Part shown: positions 44,158 through 56,157 of the stretch, piece by piece
Layout of the letters: every line of letters starts with the position of its first letter
Numbering within the stretch: the first letter of the stretch is position 1
Assembly (NCBI GenBank): GCA_032433765.1
Contig: JAVIAB010000092.1
Span: 36,011,316-36,075,315 of the forward strand
Direction: 5' to 3'
Length of the DNA: 64,000 nucleotides
Source: Megaustenia siamemsis
Taxonomy: Eukaryota > Mollusca > Gastropoda > Stylommatophora > Ariophantidae
The notes under the pieces: generated by a model
The model's input: only the letters and a program-made list of their open reading frames with translations
The model's database searches: none
Told to the model about the DNA's origin: nothing
Position numbers and translations under genes: made by a program

Positions 44158-44762
44158 GTTGGATTTTGGTTTAACGTATGAGTTTTCTTTCTCGTTGGTT
44201 GGATTTTGGTTTAACGTATGAGTTTTCTTTCTCGTTGGTTGGATTTTGGTTTAACGTATGAGTTTTCTTTCTCGTTGGTTGGATTTTGGTTTAACGTATG
44301 AGTTTTCTTTCTCGTTGGTTGGATTTTGGTTTAACGTATGAGTTTTCTTTCTCGGTTGGATTTTGGTTTAACCTATGAGTTTTTATTCTCTTTGGTTGGG
44401 TTTTGGTTTCACGTATGAGTTTTCTTTCTCGTTAGTTGGATTTTGGTTTAACGTATGAGTTTTCTTTCTCGTTGGTTGGATTTTGGTTTAACGTATGAGT
44501 TCTCTTTCTCGTTGGTTGGATTTTGGTTTACGTATGAGTTTTCTTTCTCGTTGGTTGGATTTTGGTTTAACGTATGAGTTTTCTTTCTCGTTGGTTGGAT
44601 TTTGGTTTAACGTATGAGTTTTCTTTCTCGTTGGTTGGATTTTGGTTTAACCTATGAGTTTTTATTCTCTTTGGTTGGATTTTGGTTTCACGTATGAGTT
44701 TTCTTTCTCGTTGGTTGGATTTTGGTTTAACGTATGAGTTTTCTTTCTCGTTGGTTGGATGG
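44158..44762. repeat. 40-bp minisatellite, 15 copies
   Basis: Units of GGATTTTGGTTTAACGTATG plus AGTTTTCTTTCTCGTTGGTT, with a few variants. One pair of short variants (CTATGAGTTTTTATTCTC) occurs twice, about 310 bp apart, suggesting block duplication. The array directly abuts the minus-strand frame at 44763-45004. Confidence 0.94.
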
Positions 44763-45004
44763 CGACCAGGGCTCTTGGGCCCATCCTGTCCGTGGTTTCT
44801 GTCTGGGTGTTCTCCCATAGCCTTCCTTCTCCCGATGGTAACAGATACTGGCAGTGGTTTATTTCCCGGTGCGTTCTTCCCCGTGGATAGAGCTTTGAAT
44901 GCGGCTCTTACTTGCATGGTCTGTCCAATCGTTGGACATATGGGGCGTTTTTTAAATGGTGCATGTTTTGATAGGAGTGGCCTTCCATCGGGTCTTTGGT
45001 TCAT
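44763..45004 (-). other. Open frame next to the 40-bp array, possible LINE ORF1 remnant
   Basis: About 80 non-repetitive codons, basic and rich in Pro, Gly, Lys and Arg (for example KHAPFKKRPICPTIGQTM). They run on into 65 codons of minisatellite. Composition recalls the basic tail of LINE ORF1 proteins, but no motif proves it. Confidence 0.2.
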
Positions 45005-45684
45005 GGGGTCAGATCTACAGTCCCGTTCCCATGATGAAGGTGACAGTTATGTCCAGGTCTTGACGGCTGCCCCATAGTTTCTCCTTAGTTCAGCACCATC
45101 TGGCCAGATCTGGCCACCGTGGTTCATTGTGAGCTGGACATAGATAGAGGATATGCTTTGGGTGCTGGATACTAGTTTCACTAGCTTTTTTTCCGAACCA
45201 GTTTGTTTTCAAAATGATACCTCGTAGCTTCGATATAAGAGAAACATATAAATGTGTTTGTTTAAAGAGTGTTTAACTTATTTATTCTGTTTGTCCTTTA
45301 CAGAATTCGCAATTACAAAAACAGGTCTGCTAATTTTATATGGGAGGGGGAGGAGCCTTTTAGTTTTACCACAGTTACGTCACCACTAGCCCGCTTCGTT
45401 AGCTGATGTATCAGGGCAACTTCAAACAATGCATCCCAATATCCACATCATTAGATCTTGACCCACGACTCAGAATATAGGCTGCCATCAAAGATCAGGT
45501 TAAACACAATATTAAATAATGAATATACACAATTTGCATACATTTATTTTTGTAACACGGCGCCAAAGCAATTATGTAAACCAAATTATCTTTCTCCCTA
45601 AAGTAGACACACTATCTTATCTTAGATATCCGACTGTCCATTGGATCTTCCTCAAATTCCCTAGCTCCACTTTTTTTCCCTTAG

Positions 45685-45832
45685 TTCTCTTTCCTATATC
45701 GGGCGTAATACCGATCACATTACCCCAAAAATCATGTGCCGAAGGTCTGTAAAATTTATGGTCACTAACTAACTCCATATTCCCTATACGCCACTTGGCG
45801 TGACGGGGGTACTTTACTTCTCTTTCCTATAT
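45685..45832 (+). mobile_element. SINE-1 copy g (strongly 5'-truncated), 15-bp TSD
   Basis: Only the last 118 bp of the SINE (45700-45817) are present, between perfect TTCTCTTTCCTATAT repeats (45685-45699 and 45818-45832). It lacks the whole tRNA-like head. The sequences 45060-45684 and 45833-46900 hold no gene I can support. Confidence 0.9.
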
Positions 45833-46338
45833 GAGTTGGGTTAAACCTTAATTTTCAAAATTTAAAATGTTTCATCTTTCGCACTTTGTAAAGCTTTGTG
45901 CGGGTTCTTAGACGCCTCACTCATTAAGCTTCAGGCGTCTAGTATATGGGCTAAGAATTTATACAAGTAAAAACAACAACATAAAACGGTATAAAGGAGC
46001 TAAACTAACGGAGAGACACGACAAACTACGACCTTTCGGCAAGTCTTCATCAGTTAAACAAAGAGATTATATTGTGGTTGCTATGACTGTCGGTACGTAA
46101 CGCCGCAAGGAGCTATAACATGCATCGTACATTATAAACTGAGCAACTGGATAGGCCTATACGTCTTCCAGTCTTGTTTGATCTCTCTCAGAATTGTCAG
46201 TGACTATATATAAATGTATGTTATACCATAGCTAACTATAGATTTGCAAAGGCCTACAGGTTGACAGGAAATTCACGGAAAATCTCCAACTAGCCTGAGG
46301 TTTTGAGCTTTTCGAGCAGGGGAGGTTGTGGGGTACAG

Positions 46339-46378
46339 TGACGTCACTCGTCTGTAGCTCTTATAGCTGATGACGTCA
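46339..46378. promoter_or_regulatory. Two perfect CRE-like octamers
   Basis: TGACGTCA occurs at 46339-46346 and 46371-46378, 32 bp apart. CREB/ATF factors bind this palindrome. No gene start is visible nearby. Confidence 0.3.
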
Positions 46379-46904
46379 TGTTAGTTGGATTATTTGTGAG
46401 AATTTCTCCAGCCTGCATGTCTTTTGAAATCTGTCGATGGCTATAGTTATTTTCGCAATACCGTCTGACAAGTTGGATTATGTACATTTCTTCTATAGTC
46501 TATTGTAATCTATTCGTTTATAATTTATTTTCATTATGATCTGTTAGATTGTAGTTTTCCTGTAATGTGATCTGTTCCTTGTGTATATTTCAATGTAATA
46601 TTGATCTATTCTATGTTTGTGTGGCTTATTTTTTTTTATAGTCTGGTATAGCCAGTCCTTTTGCCCAGACCTTCTTAGATGCCTCATAGGACAAGCAAAA
46701 TATCGGAAAATAAGGAGCGATCTTAAGAGAACAGCATTAAGTATGACGGTTTTTGGAAGTATTTGTACAAGATATATGATCCACAAGGACTTGGGAGGAA
46801 ATAGACGAAAAGGTGGAGGATCTGTTTATAATTTACTTGTATTGTAAATTGTCCTATTGTAAATTTTGTTATACTGTTATTTTTTATTATTTTTTGTGTG
46901 TGTA

Positions 46905-47270
46905 AATTTTCTTGTATCGTGACCCATTTATAATCTTCTAGCATTGTGACCTCTTTATAATTTTCTAGCATTGTGACCTCTTTATAATTTTCTAGCATTG
47001 TGACCTCTTTATAATTTTCTAGCATTGTGACCTCTTTATAATTTTCTAGCATTGTGACCTCTTTATAATCTTCTAGCATTGTGACCTCTTTATAATTTTC
47101 TAGCATTGTGACCTCTTTATAATCTTCTAGCATTGTGACCTCTTTATAATTTTCTAGCATTGTGACCTCTTTATAATTTTCTAGCATTGTGACCTCTTTA
47201 TAATTTTCTAGCATTGTGACCTCTTTATAATTTTCTAGCATTGTGACCTCTTGTAATTTTCTTGTATTGT
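46905..47270. repeat. 27-bp minisatellite, ~13 copies
   Basis: Units of CATTGTGACCTCTTTATAAT plus TTTCTAG. On the minus strand the unit reads MLENYKEVT. Because 27 is a multiple of 3 the frame stays open for 172 codons. Variation is nearly confined to one C/T site (Asp/Asn). Confidence 0.94.
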
Positions 47271-47599
47271 GACCTCTTTAAAACTTTCTAGCATTTTTAC
47301 CTCTATGTATTTTTCCTGTATTGTGACTTGGCCCTTTGAAATGTTCTTGTATTACGTTTTGTTCGTTTCTAATGTTCTTCTATTTCAGCAAGTTTGTTCT
47401 CAAAACTTTCTCTAATTGTGACTGCTAAATATTCTACTGAATCGTAAAATGTTATGTTTACTTCTCCCAACCTCATTAACTCACATACCGTGTTCTATCC
47501 TTCTCACGGACTTTCTGAAATTCTTCATGTCCCCTTCATCATTGGATGCCTCTTCACACTGAATGTTTGGCTCCCATGGAGCGCCTTTTTTTAGTCTGC

Positions 47600-47962
47600 C
47601 TCTTGTCTTCTTCTTCTTCTTCTGCGATCATGGCTCATTCAGACTAGGACTCCGGACTCTCTTATAAAGGCAGCTGTCTGTTTTAGTGATTCGGTTACCC
47701 CGTAGAGTTTCTCTTCCAGGGAGGTGGGTGTGGGCTGCATTATCCTTCTCAGGTCTGTGTTTTTTGGGAGCAATCCTGTAGAACGTGTTTTCTTGTTATG
47801 TTATCCAGGGTACAGTAGCATTGGCTGGTAGTTCCTATTTTGAGTTTGGTGAACATGTGGTTTCTCATTCTGTTGTCGCCCGTGCGTAGGCGAAGTATGA
47901 TGACTTGATCCCTCTTTGATAGTTGGAGGTATCCGTCCTTCTCGTTATACTTTGGATGTTTG
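47600..47962 (-). mobile_element. I-type LINE (family B), 3' fragment
   Basis: The minus strand encodes HPKYNEKDGYLQLSKRDQVI, LRLRTGDNRMRNHMFTKLKI, the CCHC-like CYCTLDNITRKHVLQDC, and KQTAAFIRESGVLV, then stops. It has an AGA/GAA-rich tail near 47610. It is the same family as 19786-20300. At its upstream end it joins an RTE-type LINE fragment. Confidence 0.7.
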
Positions 47963-48110
47963 TCTCTTGTCTTAATGGTGCATGTTGTCATATGTCCACC
48001 TGCCCATCTCTTGATGGTATCAGTCCACTTTTTCTTGGTCTGCTTCTGTCCCGTCTACCTTATACCTTCCCTCCCAAAATGACTTTTCTTAGTGGATTCT
48101 GTCTGTTCAT
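47963..48110 (-). mobile_element. RTE-type LINE fragment fused to family B LINE
   Basis: The minus strand reads KKWTDTIKRWAGGHMTTCTI then KTRD. This matches the RTE 3' end seen at 17456-17520 (WTSNIKRW, MTICTIKARD), and the sequence then switches to family B at 47962. The open frame runs across the junction. Confidence 0.55.
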
Positions 48111-49190
48111 TGGCTTTCATATTCCTAAAACCAATCATAGAGTAACAGGATGGCCGAGAATTGCTTTATCGATTACATTGTGCGGCTAGCAGGAGATAGG
48201 GAACAGGCAAATAATTGCAGTGCTGCGGTAAAGCTGGTAGTAAGGAGGAAAAAGGAGAGTGGATTTGTCCTGTTTGTCCCAGTTAGATGAGTTTGTCATA
48301 GTCACTAAGTCAGTCATTGATTGTAAATTGTGTTCATGTTCAGCTATGTTACTTGAACCCGAAGCCTCAACTAAACTAATATAATATAAGACTTTGTAAT
48401 GTAATGTATGCAATAGAGAGTAAAACTCTCTATTTAACATTCGTTTTATTGTTCAAATATTTCAATTCTAAGTTAATTTGCTCTGTTCAACATACATCAC
48501 ATAGAAAATGATTGATTATAGTATAATTTATAGATAACAGTCACAAGTGTTAGCAAAGACTAAATTAATATCCACTTTACAAGTACTATAGGTATGAGTT
48601 AAGACCATGACAAATTAGGGGTAGATAAATAGGAAAGGCTCTCTAACGTAAATACTGTGTTACACTTTTCAGAAGCAAAAGCATAATCCCTGCCAATAAT
48701 AAATAGTAAAATGCTAAAACCATTAAACTAAACTTTGTTAACGGTACAGACATAATTCATTCTTGGACCTTTGCCTGTCCCTCTATTATACTGAATGAAA
48801 ATACAGGTGTGTTGATGACATGTATTTTATCACTTTAATAAATGCCTTCACATCAGCTTTGACAATTCGTTGACAAACGTTTAAAAAAAATATAATTTGA
48901 AATAATCTCGCTTTATCGATTTTGTTGTATTGCGAGTTTGTCCTCTATGGAATTTGCTTCACTAATATTTTTATTCTTTTTCCACTGCGTGTACTTTCTG
49001 ATATCACTGAGATATTTTTTTTTAAATGCTTATTTTTTTTTCTAGAATGGTTTGATTAGGTTATAGCAACAGCGGGACGTGCACATTTCTAATATCAAAT
49101 CTCTTCATCATTGCCTTCTTCATTTAGTGGTCATTCTATATTAAATGTCTGTTTATGTATGTATCTGTGTTTCCATGTCGTTTACATGTA
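48111..49190. other. Unassigned AT-rich sequence
   Basis: No coding region, array or recognisable transposon. Confidence 0.45.
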
Positions 49191-49194
49191 TATA

Positions 49195-49770
49195 CCATTC
49201 TTCGTGCCCGAAGCTTGTCTATGCTTCCATGCGTCGCTCTGTCTACATGTCCGCAACTTATGCATTTATCCTCCTTTGTACCCACGTGCCAACAACTTCT
49301 CTATTTGTCCGTTCGTCTCAGTGCCTACATGTACACACATTCTCTATTTGTCCATCCATCTCAGTGCCTACATGTACACACATTCTCTATTTGTCCATCC
49401 ATCTCAGTGCCTTTGTGTACACAACTCTTTATGTGTCCATCCCTTTCATTGAAGATTTATCCACAACCTCTCCGTCAATGTGCCTACATCTCTCCAATAT
49501 CTCTATGTATGCATCCGTCTATCCTCATACGTATCTCTGGCCTTTCTATGTATACATTGCATCTGTGCCTACATCTCTCTAACATATCTATGTGTGCATC
49601 CAGTCGATCTGCCTAAATGTCTTAAGTCTTTCTATGTAACCATCGAATTTGTTCCTACGTGTCTGCAACAAATGTATATGTCCACCCATCTCTATGCCTA
49701 CGTATACACAACTTCTATATGTGTCCGTTTGTCTCTCTGCGTACGTGTACGTCTTCTCTCCTTCCTTATA
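49195..49770. repeat. Degenerate 43-bp tandem repeat
   Basis: The clearest units begin at 49321, 49364 and 49407 (GTGCCTACATGTACACACAT, then TCTCTATTTGTCCATCCATC). More diverged units continue on both sides. Long overlapping frames here come from the lack of stops in the repeat. Confidence 0.75.
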
Positions 49771-51325
49771 ACTGTTGATACATATTTTTGCTTAGCGTCT
49801 TTACGTGTGATTTCATTTGATTTGGAAACTCAAAACTGATATTTAATCATCTTCACGTGCAATTATCTTCGAAAGAGCTTCGGTTTATTGTCCATTTTAT
49901 GTTTTGACTTCCAGATCATGCAACAGTATGTTAGTATCAGATAAAGCTATAAAGCGTTTAATTTGTCCATTTGTTTTGTAATTTGAGCCTCCCGGTGCTT
50001 GTAAGATCTTTTGATTATCAGATCATTTCAAGTCAGGCGAAACGGCTTATGAATTATGTTGACGTGTCACCGTTTAACATTCCTTTACTCGTAATCTAAA
50101 AACTTATCGCATGAGCAACTACTTTTAATCCTAAATTTTCTATATCTGTATCTATTTATTAACTTTATGAAAGGTCACTTCAAACCCAAATGTGAACGAT
50201 GTTTTAACAGGTTTTTGTGCGTGCTAGTTCTTAACAGCACTTGTAGTTTAGTACATTGCTTAAATTATAAAGAGGAAAGAGACATAATGTATTTCATACT
50301 CTAGACTTTAGACTGTGACCGCAGTTGGAGAGCATACTTGTCAATAACATAAATCACATTAATATCATCTTCTCTACATTCTTTGTTTAACTAATAAACG
50401 ATATGTGATATGTTCGTTATGCAATTATAGATTAAGAGTTCCGCCAGGGGAAATATCTCAGTTCTAAAACCTAATCTAACCGTGTATCCACCTACAAAGA
50501 AAAACACACTCACACATACACTGTATAAACCTCGTGCTGCTAGTGAACCAATTTCACTAATTGGTTACTTGCTGTTTGTAATCTTCATTCTAAATATTAT
50601 GAAGACAGAGGCATGAAGTCGCAGGGGGCTCGCTTTCATGCAAAGCATCGGAGCCGAAAATCAGCCCTCCATTGTAGAACAAAAGAATAGATACCTGACA
50701 TTTAATCAGAGAAAGAAAGGTATCCCTGGAGTGAGCACAGAACCACGCGCATCGACTGGAACATTTTTGTTCTTATACCAGATACCATGTTGTATGCTTG
50801 ACATTCAACTTTCCCATTTCCCATATTTGCCTTCTGAGCAGCAGCTTCGTGAGTGAAATCCTCCAGCTAACATTGATTGTCTAGTCACGTGATGGATAGT
50901 TGTGACTAACCAGTAGATTCTATCAGAAACTTGCATGCATGTTGCTATTTCACTCAATGGTCGTACATTACTAACATATCAAGATGTATCACAAGCTTCC
51001 AAGCTCAGAGTGGTCAGAACTTAGGCAACCCTCCCACCCGCAACCCTCCCCCAATTTTCCTTAGCGTGATAAGTATTTGAAGGAGCAAAACTCGCTCGAT
51101 GGAATTATTTATTATAATAAATTGCAGCCTGTGGCAAAGCTCTCTTTAGAATGTTTCCTATTATCCCCGTCTTTAAATTACGAGTGTATGATTCTTTTGT
51201 TGAAACCACAGAGATCATAAAGAAGGCACACAAGACAATATATATTTAAGTTTAGATTTAGAAAATAGAGTTAATAGAGTTAACTCAAACATTTTGGAAA
51301 CAATAAAGTTACATCTTTTACCCGA
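49771..51325. other. Unassigned sequence
   Basis: No array and no recognisable transposon. A 72-codon plus frame at 50638-50856 lacks recognisable features. Confidence 0.45.
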
Positions 51326-51378
51326 GGTGGGTGTGGATGCGTCATGTCGCTAGTTTATACAGCAAGCCCCGAAATATT

Positions 51379-51895
51379 CGGCCCGACACATCCGCCATAT
51401 CTTTGGCCCGACACATCCGCCATATCTTTGGCCCGACACATCCGCCATATCTTTGGCCCGACACATCCGTCATATCTTTGGCCCGACACATCCGCCATAT
51501 CTTTGGCCCTACACATCCGCCATATCTTTGGCCCTACACATCCGCCATATCTTTGGCCCGACACATCCGCCATATCTTTGGCCCGACACATCCGTCATAT
51601 CTTTGGCCTGACACATCCGTCATTTCTTTGGCCCGACACATTTGTCATATCTTTGGCCCGACATATCCGCCATATCTTTGGCCCGACACATCCGTCATAT
51701 CTTTGGCCCGACACATCGGTCATATCTTTGGCCCGACACATCGGTCATATCTTTGGCCCGACACATCCGTCATATCTTTGGCCCGACACATCGGTCATAT
51801 CTTTGGCCCGACACATCCGTCATATCTTTGGCCCGACACATCCGTCATATCTTTGGCCCGACATATCCGCCATATCTTTGGCCCGACACATCCGT
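51379..51895. repeat. 25-bp minisatellite, ~21 copies
   Basis: Units of CCGACACATCCGCCATATCT plus TTGGC, with C/T and C/G variants. All frames are open in one direction, giving spurious frames up to 214 codons. Confidence 0.95.
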
Positions 51896-51956
51896 CTTCA
51901 ACAAGGGTATATTTTTTTTATTGCTTAATTGTGTTCAGGCAACGGCCTTTTTGGCT

Positions 51957-52320
51957 TGCTCGATTCAACGTTTAACTACTAGTGGTTCTTTAACGTGCGC
52001 AGTTTTGTTGCTCGATTCAACGTTTAACTACCAGTGGTTCTTTAACGTGCGCAATTTTGTTGCTCGATTCAACGTTTAACTACCAGTGGTTCTTTAACGT
52101 GCGCAGTTTTGTTGCTCGATTCAACGTTTAACTACCAGTGGTTCTTTAACGTGCGCAGTTTTGTTGCCCGATTCAACGTTTAACTACCAGTGGTTCTTTA
52201 ACGTGCGCAGTTATGTTGCTCGATTCAACGTTTAACTACCAGTGGTTCTTTAACGTGCGCAGTTTTGTTGCTCGATTCAACGTTTAACTACCAGTGGTTC
52301 TTTAACGTCCGCAGTTTTGT
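51957..52320. repeat. 52-bp minisatellite, 7 copies
   Basis: Units of GCTCGATTCAACGTTTAACT, ACCAGTGGTTCTTTAACGTG and CGCAGTTTTGTT, nearly identical. The array starts about 60 bp after the 25-bp array ends. Confidence 0.94.
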
Positions 52321-52424
52321 TTTTCACCGTTATCAGAGAGGACAAGACGTCGGATCTCACTGCCCAGAGACAGAGGGAGGGTAAAGTCACGAAGAAATCA
52401 CGAATTGGAAGAGAAATATTGCAA

Positions 52425-52500
52425 CTATCTCTGGCCGTATTCGAACTTAGGACCTTCTAGTCCAGAGGTCGACAACTTACCTCTCACCACCCATCCCTCT
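52425..52500 (-). mobile_element. tRNA-like SINE head
   Basis: On the minus strand GGTGAGAGGTAAGTTGTCG acts as an A-box region and AGTTCGAATAC as a B box. CCTCTGGACTAGAAGG forms the anticodon-arm position. The layout is similar to that at 62083-62160. Confidence 0.4.
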
Positions 52501-52871
52501 AGTAGAGATACAAATGTGTTAACAAGAAGACAAGGTGATAATCAAGTTTACGTAGACAAATGTTGATGTCGACAGACACATTGTATAATCATCAACTGCG
52601 ATAATTATTACTGTGTATACAATGCTAACGAGACCTTTCAAAAGGCGGACCTCGATATTGTGTGTTTGTTTAGTTAGGTCGTATTTAATTTATATGAGGC
52701 ACGTCTTGTTTACCGTAATAAGTCTACGTTAGGGTGAGTAGTACACTATTTGTGTGTGACCACCGCATTTGTTTTAACTCACGAAAGGACATATTTCTTT
52801 CACAAGACTCCATTATATCCTGTGACTAGCAGTGTCGCTAGACACACACTGAAGGCGGCAACCAACTTCCT

Positions 52872-52907
52872 CTATCCTCTCTCTCTCCCTCTCTCTCTCT
52901 CTCTCCC

Positions 52908-52959
<52 letters not shown>
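52872..52959. repeat. (CT)n microsatellite with CCCT interruptions
   Basis: About 88 bp of CT dinucleotides. Confidence 0.95.
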
Positions 52960-52962
<3 letters not shown>

Positions 52963-53131
52963 GGTTGCACGTTGTGAACTGTCGAAGTCAAAGCCGAACG
53001 AATCTCTTCACAATTTCTCTTAAGTCTCCCACATATTACTTCCTATACCAGTTAAGGAGCGGAAAGCTATATGTGATCACACCATCTGGTTACGTCTTCT
53101 CCACGTTGACTGGAGGTCTTCGTACAGATTT

Positions 53132-54845
53132 ATATGGCGGAATGTGGTTGTTCTGTATGAACTCTCGTTCCCGTGTTGTTGTTCTGTATAAACTCTCGTT
53201 CCCGTGTTGTTGTTCTGTATAAACTCTCGTTCCCGTGTTGTTGTTCTGTATGAACTCTCGTTCCCGTGTTGTTGTTCTGTATAAACTCTCGTTCCCGTGT
53301 TGTTGTTCTGTATAAACTCACGTTACCGTATTATTGTTGTTCTGTATGAACTCTTGTTCCCGTGTTGTTGTTCTGTATAAACTCACGTTACCGTATTGTT
53401 GTTCTGTATAAACTCACGTTCTAGTGTTGTTGTTCTGTATAAACTCACGTTACCGTATTGTTGTTGTTCTGTATAAACTCACGTTACCGTATTGTTGTTG
53501 TTCTGTATAAACTCTCGTTACCGTATTGTTGTTGTTCTGTATAAGCTCACGTTCTAGTGTTGTTGTTCTGTATGAATTGACGTTCCCGTGTTGTTGTTCT
53601 GTATAAACTCATGTTCTAGTGTTGTTGTTCTATATAAGAACACGTTCCCGTAGTGTCGTTGTTCTGTATAAACGCATACTCAGTGTTGTTGTTCTGTATA
53701 AACTCACGTTGCCGTGTTTTCTTGTTAAACTCACGTTGCCGTGTTGTTCTGTATAAACTCACGTTACCGTATTGTTCTGTATAAACTCACGTTACCGTAT
53801 TGTTGTTGTTCTGTATAAACTCATGTTACCGTATTGTTGTTGTTCTGTATAAACTCACGTTCTAGTGCTGTTGTTCTGTATAAACTTATCTTCTAGTGTT
53901 GTTGTTCTGTATGAATTGACGTTCCCGTGTTGTTGTTCTGTATAAACTCACGTTCTAGTGTTGTTCTGTATAAACTCACGATCTAGTGTTGTTGTTCTGT
54001 ATAAACTCACGATCTAGTGTTGTTGTTCTGTATAAACTCACGTTCTAGTGTTGTTGTTCTGTATAAACCCACGTTCTAGTGTTGTTCTGTGCAAACCCAC
54101 GTTCTAGTGTTGTTCTGTGCAAACTCATGTTCTAGTGTTGTTCTGTGCAAACTCATGTTCTAGTGTTGTTCTGTACAAACTCATGTTCTAGTGTTGTTGT
54201 TCTGTATAAACTCATGTTCTAGTGCTGGTGTTCTGTATAAACTCATGTTCTAGTGCTGTTGTTCTGTATAAACTCATGTTCTAGTGTTGTTGTTCTGTAT
54301 AAACTCATGTTCTAGTGTTGTTGTTCTGTATAAACTCATGTTCTAGTGTTGCTGTTCTGTATAAACTCATGTTCTAGTATTGTTGTTCTGTATAAACTCA
54401 TGTTCTAGTGTTGTTGTTGTGTATAAACTCATGTTCTAGTGTTGTTCTGTATAAACTCATGTTTTAGTGTTGTTGTTCTGTATAAACTCATGTTCTAGTG
54501 TTGTTGTTCTGTATAAACTCATGTTCTAGTGTTGTTGTGTATGAACTCATGTTCTAGTGTTGTTGTGTATGAACTCACGTTCCAGAGTTGTTGTTTCACA
54601 TTTGTTCCCGTGCTGTTGTTCTGTGTAAACTCATGTTCTAGTGTTGTTGTGTATGAACTTACGTTCCCGAGTTGTTGTTTCACATTTGTTCCCGTGTTGT
54701 TGTTCTGTGTAAACTCATGTTCTAGTGTTGTGTATGAATTCACCTTCCCGTGTTGTTGTTTTATATAAACTCATGTTCTAGTGTTGTTGTTGTACATAAA
54801 CTCACGTTACCGTGTTGTTGTTCTATATAAACTCGTGTCTCCTTT
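53132..54845. repeat. ~31-bp minisatellite, ~55 degenerate copies
   Basis: Units of TGTTGTTGTTCTGTATAAAC plus TCACGTTCTAG. The left part has GTTCCCG or GTTACCG endings and the right part GTTCTAG. Unit length varies with loss or gain of GTT. Confidence 0.94.
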
Positions 54846-55810
54846 TAAATCGGCCTCCTCTCCTTCCTAGTTCGCTGTCACCGACCACACTAATGTAGCC
54901 ATTGAAGGCAGAAATGAACTCAAGATTTCCCACACACTAATCAAGCTAATAGCCTTATAGCGTTTTAAAATGACAATATAAGAATTATGAATATATAGAA
55001 ATAGGAGATGCTTTTTTTTTCGCCTTGTCATCTATGTCCACAGCAAATTTGTTTGTTTTGTAGAATTAATTTCAAATTGAAAGGCGATATTTTATGTTTG
55101 CTTTGATATATATCAAATACGCAAACACGAACACACATGTATTTATAAGCCAAATCTGCCACTTAATTTTATTATATTTCATTGGAACTGTTTATTTTTC
55201 TAAATTTTACTTTTACGTCAGATGAATATTTGAAGCTTATACAAAAACACAATCAAAATAGTTTCAACAAGAAAAAATTATGGCCCTTTCAGAAAAAAAA
55301 AAAATTAACTTTGGGTTAGCACCGAACCCAAAGTGATTTTTTTTTCCCTGAGAACATTATTTATCCGTTGTTTTTCTTTGTCTCAAAGTAATGTGTTATT
55401 GTAGGATACTGTAGAGAAGTGTCAGGAAAGATATTATTTTAGAATGATTTGCACTTTAAAAACAATAAGAAGATTTTATGACAGACTGAGTCCTTATATA
55501 CGAGTCCTCTGACATCGTCGGTTACATTTGATGTTGTCTTTAAATCATCGGTTCAGACTACAAAACTAACTATTATATCCGGATAACAGCCAGCTCTTAT
55601 AAAACATTTTCGACATCAGTTCTTTAGGAAATCATGTAATATATCACAAGAACTGACTTTTGTACGGGTTCAGGGTTCACAAATACTTAAGTTGATCTCT
55701 CTTCATAATTCTTCTTATTTCCTCTAATCTCCGCTTCACCTACAGAGCTATCTATGAACATTTAAAACAACACAATATAAATCTAACCTTTTTCGTCATC
55801 GAAGTTTTGT
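54846..55810. other. Unassigned AT-rich sequence
   Basis: No coding region, array or recognisable transposon. Confidence 0.45.
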
Positions 55811-55814
55811 ATAG

Positions 55815-56157
55815 CAAGGATGAAAATTGGTTCATTGGAAACAAAATGCTACAGAACAATTCTTAAAATACTTTGGTTAATGAAAGAGAGCAATGAAGAC
55901 ATATTAAAAGATTTAAACATTAAAAAGAACTGGATTATAAATAATATTCTACAGAGGAAATAAAATTATGTTGGCAATTTTATACGTCAAAAGACACAAG
56001 AAGCTGGAAAGAACAATAATGGAAGGCATGATTCATGGATGACACATCAGGGGCAGAACAAGAAAAGGGTGGTTTCGGGATATCAATGAAACCTTGAACA
56101 TGACAACAAAAGAAGATAGAGTTCTGAATAGAAACAGATTCTTTCAGACGGTCTGAC
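55815..56157 (+). mobile_element. LINE (family D), C-terminal coding end
   Basis: Encodes KCYRTILKILWLMKESNEDI, KDLNIKKNWIINNILQRK, then LERTIMEGMIHG and GRTRKGWFRDINETLNMTTK, ending NRFFQTV and stop at 56155. This is the usual tail of endonuclease/RT LINEs (RTE-like). One stop and two frame shifts are present. A minisatellite begins exactly at the stop codon. Confidence 0.6.

Noticed and set aside
49111..49839. Three overlapping frames of 113-153 codons
   Set aside because: Degenerate 43-bp repeats; no conserved motif.
51331..52079. Frames up to 214 codons
   Set aside because: Three frames of the 25-bp array cycle through the same residues; no unique protein sequence.
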